Source: Flammulina velutipes
Taxonomy: Eukaryota; Basidiomycota; Agaricomycetes; Agaricales; Physalacriaceae
Assembly (NCBI GenBank): GCA_011800155.1
Contig: CM022378.1
Span: 62,001 to 126,000 of the forward strand
DNA length: 64,000 nucleotides
Reading direction: 5' to 3'
Position numbers and translations under genes: made by a program. The notes beneath the pieces are model-generated. The model searched no databases. It had not been told where the DNA came from and saw nothing but the letters and a program-made list of their open reading frames with translations. Shown piece after piece: positions 44,952 to 56,253 of this stretch; position 1 is the stretch's first letter, and each line of letters begins with the position of its first letter.

Positions 44952-46568
44952 TCAAGTTTCTGCGGCATTCTGGACTAGTCTGAGAATGAGCTTGTCATCC
45001 TCTATCTGACGCTCCCATTTCCTGGCTATTTGATCCAACTTCTGCTTAGCTGCCCGCTCCATCTCAAACTCCTTTCTGATCCCACGACACTCGAGCATGA
45101 GCTCTTGCCAACGTTGATCCAGGTTTTTCATTTTCTCCGCATGTGCAGCAGACTGTGAATGTATATCTGCAAGCTCTTGCCCCAGAATTGTGATACGGGC
45201 GACACGTTCTGAGGCAATGCGAGCGGCAGATTGCTGCTGGGTCTCGGATTCGGGCGGTGGATTTCCGTCTGGCGAGGGGTCAATGATGTGTATCGAAAAA
45301 GGACCTTGACTTACTATCAACGTGGATATTGTCTGGATCACTGCTTAGGAGGCAATAGAGTCGTTCGTCGTACTCCGTCTCCAACTGTGAAGGGAAAGCA
45401 GGCGCGGTCGAGTCTCCTTGATACATGGTCGTTCCAAAAGCAGTGGTATCATTGCCAGGACCAGTGGATGCAGGAGAGCGAGATGGTGGTGTGGTAATCT
45501 TGCACCTTTTGGAGGGCAGAGATTCGCTATTGTGATGGGGGTCGTCATTGGGTGGGGATGGTGAAGAGCGGTTTGACTGTGTATGACTGGAATCAAGCAG
45601 TTGTGAAGGATCTGAGGGGAAATTGCGGCGTTTTCGTGCGGTTTGTTTCTTCTGAGGTGAATTGACAGAGTTCGTAGATGGAGTGGAGGTTTTTTGAATG
45701 CTAGGTAGTTGAGCAAGTTGGTTTTTTTGCTTGAGTCTATCTTCGGCGCAGTCCATTCTGTATACTGTGAACTTTGGACAGAATGATGTAGGAAGGCAGA
45801 ACCCAACGGGGTTTGCTACACGGGTTTGCATCACCCCCGAGTCCCTGCGAGAGTTCGCCTTTGCGCCGTAATGGGTAAGTTGAGCGTATATGCATGGAAG
45901 GGACACGTCGTGGATGGGAAGTAGACAGAACCCAAGGAGGACTGAGTCGACCGGACATATGGCGCATACGACGCACTTTTGGGAGGCTAGCTGACATAAA
46001 TATGGAGTTAGATCAGACGAGAAAATGAGAGCCAGACGCACCACAACCTCGCGGCGTGCGATACATTCGACGACGCTTCGGACTAGAATTTCCTTCTGCC
46101 ATTCGGCAAGATAATCCCGCGTCCATTCATTGAGCCGCAGGAACTTGTGGAAATCGTGGCGTCCCCAGGCTTTGCTGATGTCACGACCGCGTAAGTAGAG
46201 CTTGTCACTTAGTGAGCCGATGGCGGGCCAGAGGGTACCTGGTGGTTGTCAGCTAATATATATTCAGAAAATAGAGACATACAAGTGATATTGGCATATT
46301 TTTGTAGGGGAGATGGATCACCGTCTTGTATGTACTGGTACTGTGTCTCTGAGTCTGTCAGGACGGGACGTGCGTCAAGAGAAATCCGGGAGGCATGGTA
46401 CTCGTCGTCAATTGAGTCGTAGTCGTGTTTCCGCGGTAGATCTAAAGTTTCGTGTACCGACTGAGTTGGAGGAGCAGGCGGTGGTGGATTCGGAGAAGGG
46501 CTGGTACGCATCGTCGATGGTAAGTTGCCAAATGCCAATGAGGCGGGCCGGAAGGCCGAGTCGTCCAC
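44952..46568 (-). CDS. Unnamed basidiomycete family, nuclear coiled-coil protein (paralogue B)
   Basis: Paralogue of the gene at 28714 in the opposite orientation. From ATG 46568: ARPVLTDSETQYQYIQDGDP, then IGSLSDKLYLRGRDISKAWG, RHDFHKFLRLNEWT and EWQKEILVRSVVECIA. An intron (GTGCGT to CAG, 46044-45990) precedes LASQKCVVCAICPVDS and LLGFCLLP. Next come a serine/proline linker with KKQTARKRRNF, SKRCKI and finally a coiled coil (SAARIASERVARITILGQEL...) ending at 44952. The cysteine motif KCVVCAxCP and the block order are the same in both copies, while linkers have diverged. Function unknown. Confidence 0.7.
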
Positions 46569-46894
46569 GTGACTCCTATTTCTTGCTTACCTCAGCCTGC
46601 CAGTGCCACGTCAATCTGTAGCAGATCAACGCCCAAAAGCCTACACAGAGTCGGGACATAGAGGTAATTTTTTTTCTAGATATCACATCAGCTAACATGT
46701 GTATAATAACAGGCCTTTTCACAGAGACAAACATTCTTTGTTAGTAGCGACATATAAAGAGGCCAGCAATGTGCCGCACATCCGGTTAGGTCTGTTATGT
46801 CCACCACTTCCATGAATCACTCTCGTGCCCCCGCCACTCATTTAAGGGGTCGAACGTTATTCTCAGAGGCTGAGATCCTTGCCGCCTTTGAAAA

Positions 46895-47398
46895 ATGTGG
46901 GTGAGGTCTGAAAGGTTGTTTAACGATTTACTAATACCGATGCCAGACACCGCCCAGAGGGTCTCCGAGCACAGCAAAGAGCACAGTGCTGATGCACCCC
47001 CCCGTATGTTGACCCTTTCAACTACAATAAACTTCGCTTACTTGAACAGCAGCCGGCGCCCATGCTTTCAAAGATATCCTTCATGTAAAAAAAGAACCTG
47101 GGACGGAGGCTCACAGTTCCGCCAAAAGAGCCCGCGACGACGGCGATTCCATCAGTGGAGGGGCGGTGACGAAGAAGGCGCGGAAAGGCGATATCGTCCA
47201 GGGTGCAACCCACAAGGCCTCCAAGTACGTCTATCATCGTTTGCTGAACCACACAGCTAATCCCCAAGAAGGGTCTGTTCGAACTGTGGGCAGAGGGGGC
47301 ACAACAAAAAGACCTGCGGGCGTGTGACGAAGCCGAAAGGAAGGGACGGCGACGACGATGAATTCTGCAGGACTACCGTTGAGCCAGAGGATATTTAG
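46895..47398 (+). CDS. CCHC zinc-knuckle protein fragment
   Basis: Exon-like pieces encode FNDLLIPMPDTAQRVSEHSK, then KKEPGTEAHSSAKRARDDGD and GGAVTKKARKGDIVQ. After an intron near 47227 comes CSNCGQRGHNKKTCGRV, a classic C-x2-C-x4-H-x4-C knuckle, ending with an acidic tail at 47396-47398. Such a terminal knuckle with basic flanks occurs in MULE-type transposases and in nucleic-acid-binding host proteins. No transposase core is visible upstream, so I cannot decide between a TE remnant and a host gene. Confidence 0.45.
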
Positions 47399-48238
47399 AA
47401 TGTATGACTATCAGCGTAGTCTGTAAGGTTCCGAGTAGATGGTCTGACTGAACGGTTGAACATGGTAACACAGATACGCAGATGATAGAAGACCACGTGC
47501 TCGTTTCACCATTTCTCCTCCATTCAAGTCAGTACATACATGTCTCTGTTTGACGGGTAAGTCAAAGCTGTCGGGACGTTCAAAGACGTACCTATAATTT
47601 CAATGGCAGGTCGAAAACCCTAGCAAATGTTGGTTCGTCGTCGAGACAAGAACGAGTGCAATAACGAAGATGCGCGAGTAACATAGCAGTATAGTCCAGA
47701 ACAAGCACCCGCTCATGTACGGTAGAAATGAACATCAGTAAGTAGAAGTATCACGCAGCGTAGTTAGTAGAAACTCCAATACAAACTACTTACACGCAGC
47801 AAACATACATATTGCAACCCATCCTACCTCGGAATAGGCAAGGTCGATACCCTCCTCGAGAATAGATCATCGAAATGGAACGGGCACCGCCAATATTCTA
47901 CTGATAACTCGTTAGGCCAAATGTCAAGAATTTCCGTAATGAGACAATAGACACACCATGCTCAAGCAATGGGATAAAACCAAATCGTCATCTCGACGAA
48001 CGAAAGCATTGACTTCCATTAACACCAACACAGCATGGCCAACACCATCCTTAGGGATGGCTCGTCGGTATACCGACGTGGCCCATGCTGCTCAGAAACT
48101 CGTAATATATTATACCCGCTCGCAAACGGACGGTTGGCGACCCAACCATCCGCGCGAATAGCAACACCTCAGGGGTTGATGGTGGGGCTACATATCTGTC
48201 AGCGAAAGAAACATAGGCTAACAAAGAAGAGGTACCTT
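47399..48238. other. Intergenic, nothing recognised
   Basis: 840 bp with only short, unconvincing ORFs and no repeats or RNA genes seen. Confidence 0.4.
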
Positions 48239-49080
48239 CTACGGCTTCGTACTGTCCGGTGTTTCATTGAGTTCTGTCATGGATGCGGGTAAGAATGATA
48301 GCACATGTTTGACAGCGAAGGGGAACATACCAATAGCGAACTTGGCCAAGTCGCGAGTCCCATGGTCGAGAATGTGGTCCCTATGGCTAAGTTTAGCAAG
48401 CAAATCGAAAAGGGACTCAATAGTGGACATACCTGAGTTTGTTTCGGGGAAGGATGGCGCCGTACGAAATTAGGGCCCCTTGTTTTTCATCATCATGATA
48501 ATGCCGTGTTCGAGGTGGTCGGAGACTGCCTTGCAATAGCCGAATTCTGCGGAGTCTGCGTCAATACAATAAGTAGATTAACTGTAAGGATACGCACTCG
48601 ATATCTCCAGACATTGAGTGCCGTGTGCACTAGCCAACAAACCCGTAGGTTCTTCAAGTCGTCGCTCCCATAGACAAATGCGAATACACCGTGATGTGGC
48701 TGCCTGATATGCAAGGTTCGGTTATGACAAAGGCTGTGGATTGCAAAGAAAATACTGACCTGATCAAGCATCCTGGGCGCCGTATTGGAGGGCTATATTG
48801 GACTTGGCGCGAGATCAGGCGCCTTTGAAAGCATCCATTAATGTTGAGAGGTGCACGATAGAAGCAGAAAGCATACCGTATGGACGACGTTGGCCACGTT
48901 GCAGGAGATGCTGCAAGCCGTGACTCGATTCTGGCGCTGGATGCCAAACATCAACGTGTGCGAGATCTTGACTGAGAGGGTGCAAAGCTAGTCTAAGCGC
49001 CAGACACTGTCGTGCTGGGTGGGCCGTACGGTTAGTCACTCGACACAAAACGGTTGAGTGTCGACACATTGTACGCAGAC
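48239..49080 (-). CDS. Unidentified multi-exon gene, 3' part
   Basis: Frame-consistent exons on the minus strand give LWERRLEEPTGLLASAHGTQ, then after an intron EFGYCKAVSDHLEHGIIMMM and KNKGALISYGAILPRNKL. After another intron (GTATGT to TTAG, 48430-48386) comes HRDHILDHGTRDLAKFAI, and a last exon ELNETPDSTKP ends at 48239. Upstream of 48800 the frame contains stops, so the 5' end is either decayed or not resolved. I recognise no domain. Confidence 0.4.
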
Positions 49081-50554
49081 GAGAAGATAATCAGCGGAGA
49101 GTGTTTGAATCCAGAATGCAAGAGGACTACAGAGGTCAGAAAACCCGAAAGATAAGGAAGGGCATGAAGACATACCTTGACTTGTCCATAGATGTCTGCT
49201 AATCATAACTACCCATGATGTTGCTCGATTATATCACTTAAAGAGACTATGTTCATCGGGAGTAAAGGATAGGCCGTAGAATCAAGGGATCATACGCACC
49301 ATATACTAAGCGCTGGACTTGCGTTCTGGTGACTCGCGGGGTTGAAGTTGAATTAGCTGCCTCCTTTGCAATGGGTGAGCGTTAAGAATGAGATGGAAGA
49401 TACGAACGCACCATGCCTTAGCAGAATGGTGTTCAAATCGACTTAATTGGTTGCGGGAACGCGTAGCAATTTGGTAGACAAACAAATTTGCGAGCGACGA
49501 GAAGGTAATGTAGCAGAAAGAAGCAAATACCGTGAGCGTATTGGAGTCGTCGCAAATTCCTGGCAAAGAGGTCCAAGAATGGTCGTCCTGGTGAAAGGTA
49601 GAGGCGCGTGGGAAATAAACTTGCCCGCTCTGATCGCTGTTGCATTCTATGATTGTGACTAAGTTACAGAACACAGTGATACAGGGATCCGACTTTTGAA
49701 GATTGTTAACGTCGTCAAACGTAAATGTGTTCACCTTCGTAAGTCGCATCCATTCACAAAAGCCTATATCTATCGCTATTCTGATGCAATTTGAGCGCCT
49801 TAGCGCCCATTTTTGAGGCGGGGCGCTTTTGAGAACGCAAACTGTACACCTTCCTGGAGCCTGCGCGCAATAATACCCTACGACCACAATTAGCAAGTCG
49901 CGACCAAGAGAACGACGTGGCACACCTACTTAACCCTCTTTTTCTCTGATTGGGACACAGTTACAGCGTTCAAGATGTCCTTCTCGTGCGCAGGTCGACT
50001 CGCCGACGACGGCATGCATGGCGCCAGCATCCGCCACCCGACCATCTTTTGGCCTTCCTTCGCACTTCCTCAAGACAAGATTTCCTCCATTTTCAGTGCC
50101 ATCCTCAACATCAAATGTCTCTATTACCCATCCACCCCGCTCGATCGTGGCCCAAGGATTATTGTCAACCTCTTGAGATTCTCTCCAATGCACAAGAATC
50201 AGAGGACTTGGAATCATGCGAACCTCGTTGAAGCTCCTTTCGGCACACTTGGACGGAAGCCCGGGAGGAATTTTATGGGACGGAGAGGGGGTGAAGGTCT
50301 GACCGAAGTAGAAGCTCGGTGGCTCAATCTGACTTCATTTGGGAAGAAATCCGCAAGCAGCAATGAACGGGCACGTTCCGCTCAGAAAAATTGTGTCGTC
50401 GTGGTCCAGGCGATCGTTGCGGGCTTCGGATGAACAAGGAACTTATATTGCGAACAGATACTGCATAAGCTCCAGTTAGTGATGATGAGACATCCACTGC
50501 AACACGATGTCTGCATCGTCAACGGGCATTGATTGGTGTGATGGCGCTAAGAAC
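49081..50554. other. Gene-poor region with unconvincing ORFs
   Basis: Contains one long minus frame (49306-49923) and overlapping frames on both strands at 49930-50433. None shows a domain, credible start context or splice support. An S/T-rich or relic gene cannot be excluded. Confidence 0.35.
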
Positions 50555-50890
50555 ATGCATCCGAGTCAGAAATCGAGCCACAAGACGAGGCAGACGTACA
50601 ATACACCAACACCGATGGGACAGTGGCGAAAGTTGGAACGACGAGTCTTAGGCGTGGGGTAATAGTTGACGTCGATAACACGGTTGAGATTGAAGGGTGC
50701 GACCTTGGTGACATCGTGGAGCTTCTGGAAGTCGTATGTCCCGTTGGAACAAAGGCAGGTAGCGCAACCGAGGCAAGATTGCAGACGGCAATCTCGTCAG
50801 GCGAGGAGGACTCAATGAACTCGGCACACAAGTTCGAGATCCCGATGGTCTCGAGGTTCTTCTGGTTGGATTTGGCTATCGACTTGTCAC
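50555..50890 (-). pseudogene. Ribonucleotide reductase large subunit, internal fragment
   Basis: The minus strand reads [20 protein letters not shown], then [20 protein letters not shown], then in a shifted frame [15 protein letters not shown] and [20 protein letters not shown] followed by PIGVG. This is the catalytic barrel segment around the active-site cysteine and the NLCTE/NLASIAL motifs of class I ribonucleotide reductase. The segments before and after it are missing on both sides. It does not overlap the N-terminal relic at 27514-28560. Confidence 0.85.
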
Positions 50891-51888
50891 TATGAGAGCG
50901 AAAAGTTAGCAACGCAATGACGAACCATCCCAAGTATCCTTATGAACATAACTTGCTCACGAGCGATCCGTCAGAAAGTTTCGGAAGCAGCGAGACTGAA
51001 TTCGGTGCAAGATGAACCAAACGAGCATCCCTACGACTGATTCGAGGTCATGAAGGTATTGGTTTTTGAATCGCTCTACTTGGGGCACGAGGCGCTTCTT
51101 GGGGCGGCCTAGGAAGATGTATTTCTCGCTTTAGGCTTCGACTGCCATGAATTCTGCCGTACCCTGCGAAGTAGACATCAAGACCACGTAGTAAGCAAAA
51201 CACGATCACTTGCAGTCCTCACATCGTGCATTGAGACATTCCATAGCACTCCGAACGCTCCAGATCGGTGATAATAACTCGCCCCTCGAAGTAGAGACAA
51301 CTCCCAGGGCTTATGCGATGAACCTGATGTGTGAGGCGCAGGAAGAATAGGCCTTGGAAGTAGTCTTTAGTTCACTGTACGCTGACTAAGCAAAGCACAT
51401 ATGTTTTGTGACTAGCGCAATGCACTGAACATAGGATGTCGATTCGATATGTTGCAAAGAAATGTTTCAAAGAACGGTGAGCAGTATCAACGATCCTTCC
51501 GTCGTATTCATCTTCGCAATGGTCATATTCGCATCTATGCTAGGTCAATGGTATGTAGGAATGAATGGACGCAGATGTACCGGAACGAGCTCACTGACAT
51601 TGGTCGCATGGAAAAACACCTCCGTGATCATTGTTCTGACCTCGCGCATTGTACGCCCGTAGCGATGATGGAGAATCCAAGAAGCGCCGCGAAGACGTCT
51701 GTCGAGAAAACCGCGGCGATGGTTTCCATTGTAGAAAAGTATGCCAGTGGTGGGTGCGCGAAGCGAGAAGGACGAGCCAGCCTCATGGAACGACTGGCAT
51801 AGTTAGAGTTACGCCGGACTTTACATATTTGATCGTTGGCAGTCTTATCTCCGCCCAGCGGGTTATGAGTTATGGTCGTGGGGTGCAT
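50891..51888. other. No gene recognised; missing Vps39 3' half would lie here
   Basis: About 1 kb directly downstream of the truncated Vps39 gene. The clathrin-repeat and zinc-binding C-terminal part expected of Vps39 was sought on the minus strand and not seen. Small plus-strand frames at 51449-51906 look non-coding. Confidence 0.4.
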
Positions 51889-53162
51889 TCATGGTGCTCG
51901 AATTGATACCGGCGGTGGCATTCTGGTAGCATTATGTGGGGTTGGCGATGCTGAAGAGAGAAATGGGAAAGGCAGCGCCTGAGCCTGCTGAAGAGATATC
52001 GAGGAGCGGATTTGGAGGACGGATGTAGGATGGAAAGTTCCTTCACCAGAGGCAACCGTTCCAGCAGGGAGCACGGAAAACAAGTAGGGCTTGACGAACG
52101 CGACATCCTCGGGAAGAGAAGGCCAGTCAATGGAGGCCGGCCGTGATTCCGTGCCATCTGGCGCAATGATGATACCCTCCTCTATCGTCTAGTCAGCACA
52201 TAACGGATAATCTTCAAACAACCAACGTACGGTCTCTGACCACCAGCGTCTCGTTGTCGTTGATTTGGACAGCTACAGGCTTGGTCTTTGCTCCCAATCC
52301 TAGAGTCATGTATCCAGTTAAGCCAGTGAAGGCGCTCATTCCAGTTCCTGCTGCGACTGATGGCACAGGCAGAATTACGTCCGTCGCAGTCATCGTGTTC
52401 AAGTCGAACGTAGCAAAGTGACCCTCGTAGGCAAAGCACATGCGATCCGGTTTCATGAAGGTGATAACTCTTGGAGAATGGGCAAGTGGAGATTCCTGCC
52501 TAATGTTAGACGCGACCACACGTTTCATAGGGAAATGTTACCTTGATTTCTTGGGCTTCGCCGTCCTTCCAAGTGTATATGACAACCTTGCGTCTGCATC
52601 CAACGACCAGATACGTGATGAGGGTTGGTATAGGCTTAGCATCTGACTGCTCAAAGGTACCCTCGGAAGATATATGTTGAATGTGGCTGAACACGGTGAA
52701 AGAGAACGCGGCTTTCGCGTTGCTGAGGGCCGTCGGCTGTGCAAATGTTGGGAGAGGATACAATGTAACATTCATTTCTAGCGAATGTTAGCAAGAGTAC
52801 AATTGAGCAACGAAGAGCATACCTGAGAGCACGACAAGCGAGTTTATATCGCGAATGAAGCCCAGTTGCTCGATGGATCGTCTAGCAAGTCCCTTCTTCA
52901 CCTCGACCAAGCTGGCAATATCTTCCTCTGGGCCTGTGCGCAGTCAGATACAGCCTTTATTCCACTGTATACACGCACCTGCATCGTCGTTAATAGCATA
53001 GATATGCAGATTTCCAACTGCCGTTCCCAAATACAATCTGTCGCCTGGAATGTGTTCCGGAGGTTGACAGCGAGCTCAAGCGTACATACCTTGGACGAGC
53101 ACGGCGTCAACCTTTTCTTTAAGGCCTGTTATCACTGTTCTTGGCTCGTAGAATGGCGGCAT
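51889..53162 (-). CDS. VPS39: Vps39/Vam6 N-terminal CNH domain, truncated
   Basis: ATG at 53162 begins MPPFYEP, then TGLKEKVDAVLVQ, RLYLGTAVGNLHIYAINDD, SIEQLGFIRDINSLVVLSE, LITYLVVGCRRKVVIYTWKD, SPLAHSPRVITFMKP, CFAYEGHFATFDLNTMTATD and LTGYMTLGLGAKTKPVAV. The order and spacing are those of the citron-homology domain of Vps39/Vam6, the HOPS subunit that binds the Rab7-type GTPase at the vacuole. The frame continues to FSVLPAGTVASGEG and IRSSISLQQAQALPFPF, then stops at 51889. A full protein should have several hundred more residues of clathrin-heavy-chain repeat. The gene is thus cut in half, or reduced to a CNH-only protein. Confidence 0.8.
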
Positions 53163-53263
53163 CGCGACGCGGCGGCGACGACGCGCAACGTGATGGGGGA
53201 AGGGCAAGATGCGTTCGGCGTTTGCCTGGCTGGATTGCATCTCTGTCTTTTACCACCAACACG
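53163..53263. promoter_or_regulatory. 101-bp divergent promoter gap
   Basis: Only 101 bp separate the Vps39 start codon from that of the DUF6535 gene, so promoters and leaders must overlap. GC-rich, with several CGNCG repeats; no TATA box. Confidence 0.4.
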
Positions 53264-56238
53264 ATGTCGGGAAATTATTCTCGTCGTCGTTCACGCTCTC
53301 CTCGAGCTCGAAGATCCAGTCCTCCAGCATCCTCCTTGCTCAGCGCTGGTTCAGACAGTGTCCAAGTTCCTCGTCGTCGTGCACAAAGTCCCTCACGTCG
53401 TCCGGCGGCGAAACGATTCGGTTTGACGGTCCCGCTAAATGAACGAAAACATGTAGGTGAGTCTCTGCTCGCTGTATAAGAGATTGCTTTGAACACATAG
53501 AGACAGGCCCGTTCGATTTCGAAGAGAAATATCCCGAAGATGCGACCTACGATGAACTAGGACCTAATGCGCGCGCCTGGCGAGCAAACATGGACGAATG
53601 TGAAGTATTCGACAACGACATGGTCACCGAAGCTCGCGATGGTCTCGATTTACTGCTTGTTTTTGTGCGTAACTCATCTCTTCGTTCAAACTGTCTGCTA
53701 AATGGTCTTCAGGCCGGTTTATTCTCAGCTGTGCTCACTACTTTCGTCGCCCAGACATCGCAGTCACTGTCCAACAATTTCTCTGCCGTCTCCACGTCAC
53801 TTTTGCTCGAAATAGTCACTATTCAACGCGCACAGGTCAATGGTGCATCCATCGACAATATTCCCCTCAGCGAAATGACCTCCGGACCGTCCAGCTTTGA
53901 CGTGTGGGTCAACGCGCTCTGGTTCAGCAGCCTTGCGCTCAGCTTGGGCACAGCGCTAATGGCCGTCCTCGTCAAACAATGGCTTTATCAGTACATGGCA
54001 ATGTCATCTGGCACTGCTCGAGACCGTAGCCTCATTCGCCACTATCGCTTCACTGGACTGAAGAAATGGCGCGTCCTTACCATCATTAGCATCCTCCCCA
54101 TCATCCTTCATGTAGCGCTGGGCGTCTTTCTGGCCGGCATAGTCGTCTTCCTCATACCACTCAATGTTCCCCTGGCAAGTGTTATTGGCTTGATTACCCT
54201 CGTCTTCTACTCCATGTATGCCATATCGAACATTCTTCCCCTCGTTTACGCCCAGTGTCCTTATCGAACACCATTTTCGGACGTCCTCAGTGTCTTGATA
54301 TCTTCTGGCGGAGCGCTGCTAGCGCGCATATTCAACCATGCATCCACCGCGCGTTCCGCGACCAGACATGCTTTCATGACGCTGAAGGAAGCCGAGCGCC
54401 TCGCTGCCACAAACAGCAAAGTCGCAGAAGACATTGCCTGCGATGCTTTGCTTTGGCTATATCAAATGACGTCCAACCCACCGACTAAGAGTGTCGTACT
54501 ACAATCCATAGGATGCCTTTCCAACAAGGTTTCCGACAGATTGGTCATGGTCATGCCAGACTTACAGGAGACCTTAGAAGAATCTCTTGAGAGCTTCGAA
54601 ATTGTTTGGTCGATCATATCGGGTCACGAAAGTCGTGTAGAGAGGCTTCTACGCGCCGAGATGCACTTTGACCACCTGCGATCATCCCGTCTCTTCTGGC
54701 GTTTGAACCCAGAGGCGTTCGAGCCACCGTTCCGGTGCATGACTTCGATTCTAACCCGATCACGGGGAGTGGGCTACGTGGATTCGGCGGACTCAACGAT
54801 CAGGTGGCGGTGTCAAGATCTGCTCGCGCACATAGTTCAAGAGTACGACGCCAAGAAGCCCGTCCTTCTACCCCCCGTACTTTGGCGACAGTTATTGTCC
54901 CAGGATGATGTTGTCCTATCCAGTCCTGATAACCCACTGCCTAAATCATACGACGACACATACATCTCCCTCTGCCGACTTGCCCTTCAGAACTTGACTA
55001 ATGACGAGAGGGAAGATGTACCGTTTTCCGGAGGGGTACCCATCACCCATGGCACTGTTCCGCTGCTACAGCTCGTCAGTGACATTGTCCTTCATTCGAC
55101 GAGCCGAAACCAGCCTCTCGAATCTGAGCCACTCCAACGCTTGCTCACGATCAACGACTTTATCACCTCGTATCTAACCTCGAGTGGTTCGTACGCACTC
55201 ACGGCAGTCGATGCCATGTCCGTCCTGCGTGACGTATGGATACACATTCAGAGCATCCCCATTCGCTCTCCAAATGATTCCCAAGCCCTTCGTCGTCGCG
55301 CGGAAAGTGTCGCACTGAAAGTCTTTGCTGATGGATGGCTGGACGCGCATAACCAGAGCGAAGCATATGCCGCAGTCTTGGAGGAAACCTACTCCCGTTA
55401 TGTGGACGGATACCACTCCGTCCCCAGCCCAGAGCTCTTCACCAAGTTACTTGCGGACTTGTATATGTCGCTCGGGAGCATATCCAGATTCGGTCGATTT
55501 GCCTCCCTCGTTTTGTCGACAGCGTTTCACTCCCGCGGTGATATGGACGAACAGACGATCTACTATACCCTCTTTTGCGAATCTTCGCTTTTTTCCACTC
55601 GAACGACGGTTTCAGCGTCTGCTTGCCAGAAAAGCCTTTACCGCGTTGCGGACGCGTTCGTAACTGGCCTCGCTACTCTATCCCCGGACATCGTTCTCCG
55701 ATGTATGGAATACCTTAGCAGCGAGCCGGATCGTATATATACCATCTGTCGGATCCTTGCTCTGGGAGGCCCAAGATATCTCTTTTCGGGAGAGCACAGC
55801 AGGCAGAAACTAGTGGCTTTCGCCCGTCTTGATCCCAGGAGCCCAGTCTGGAAGGACCGTGCACGTTTCATGGGCGCCGATCCTCGAGACTGGACGAGGA
55901 GCTGGATAACGAAAAACTCCTTTCCGCTATCAAGGCCAAAGTTCAGGCCGGGCTTGGGGTTCTGGATGAGTTCTTTGCTTCACTCGATGATGTGTGTTTG
56001 TTTTGCTTTAGCGTGCGGATTTTTGAGATCTGATACTCTTCTCTAGGCGTCTCCTTCGTTTGTAGAAACGGCTCCTCCACCACCACTGGTGCAGCAGAAT
56101 GAGGGAATCTCCCCGTGGACGCGGGTCAGACAAGCCATTTCGGTCGTCGGAGCTTTCAGGACATCTTCGCCCAGAGGAAGGGCAGACGCAGAAGACCGTA
56201 TCGAACTGGGTTTACAGCCCATACCTACTTACGCTTGA
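53264..56238 (+). CDS. DUF6535-family membrane protein
   Basis: Exon 1 (53264-53456) encodes an arginine/serine-rich N-terminus (RRRSRSPRARRSS). A 44-nt intron gives ETGPFDFEEKYPEDA in exon 2, then a third exon from 53713. The domain reads DMVTEARDGLDLLLVF, AGLFSAVLTTFVAQTSQSL, VWVNALWFSSLALSLG, VLVKQWLYQYMAMSSGTARD, and two membrane segments (ILPIILHVALGVFLAGIVVF; VIGLITLVFYSMYAI). This is the DUF6535 signature of agaricomycete proteins, typically with 3-4 membrane helices near the N-terminus and a long helical cytoplasmic tail. Near 55890 the apparent frame shifts to LDEELDNEKLLSAIKAKVQA, and a last exon from 56047 ends at 56238. The shift may be a real lesion or an unseen intron. Function unknown. 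Confidence 0.8.
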
Positions 56239-56253
56239 GCCTGGGACGGCCAG

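Noticed and set aside
48239..49080. Importin-alpha or armadillo-repeat identity
   Set aside because: Only short chance similarities; conserved Asn/Trp ladder residues could not be found in one frame.
49306..49923. 205-codon minus frame as a membrane protein gene
   Set aside because: No domain, poor amino-acid character and no splice or start support; left as unassigned sequence.
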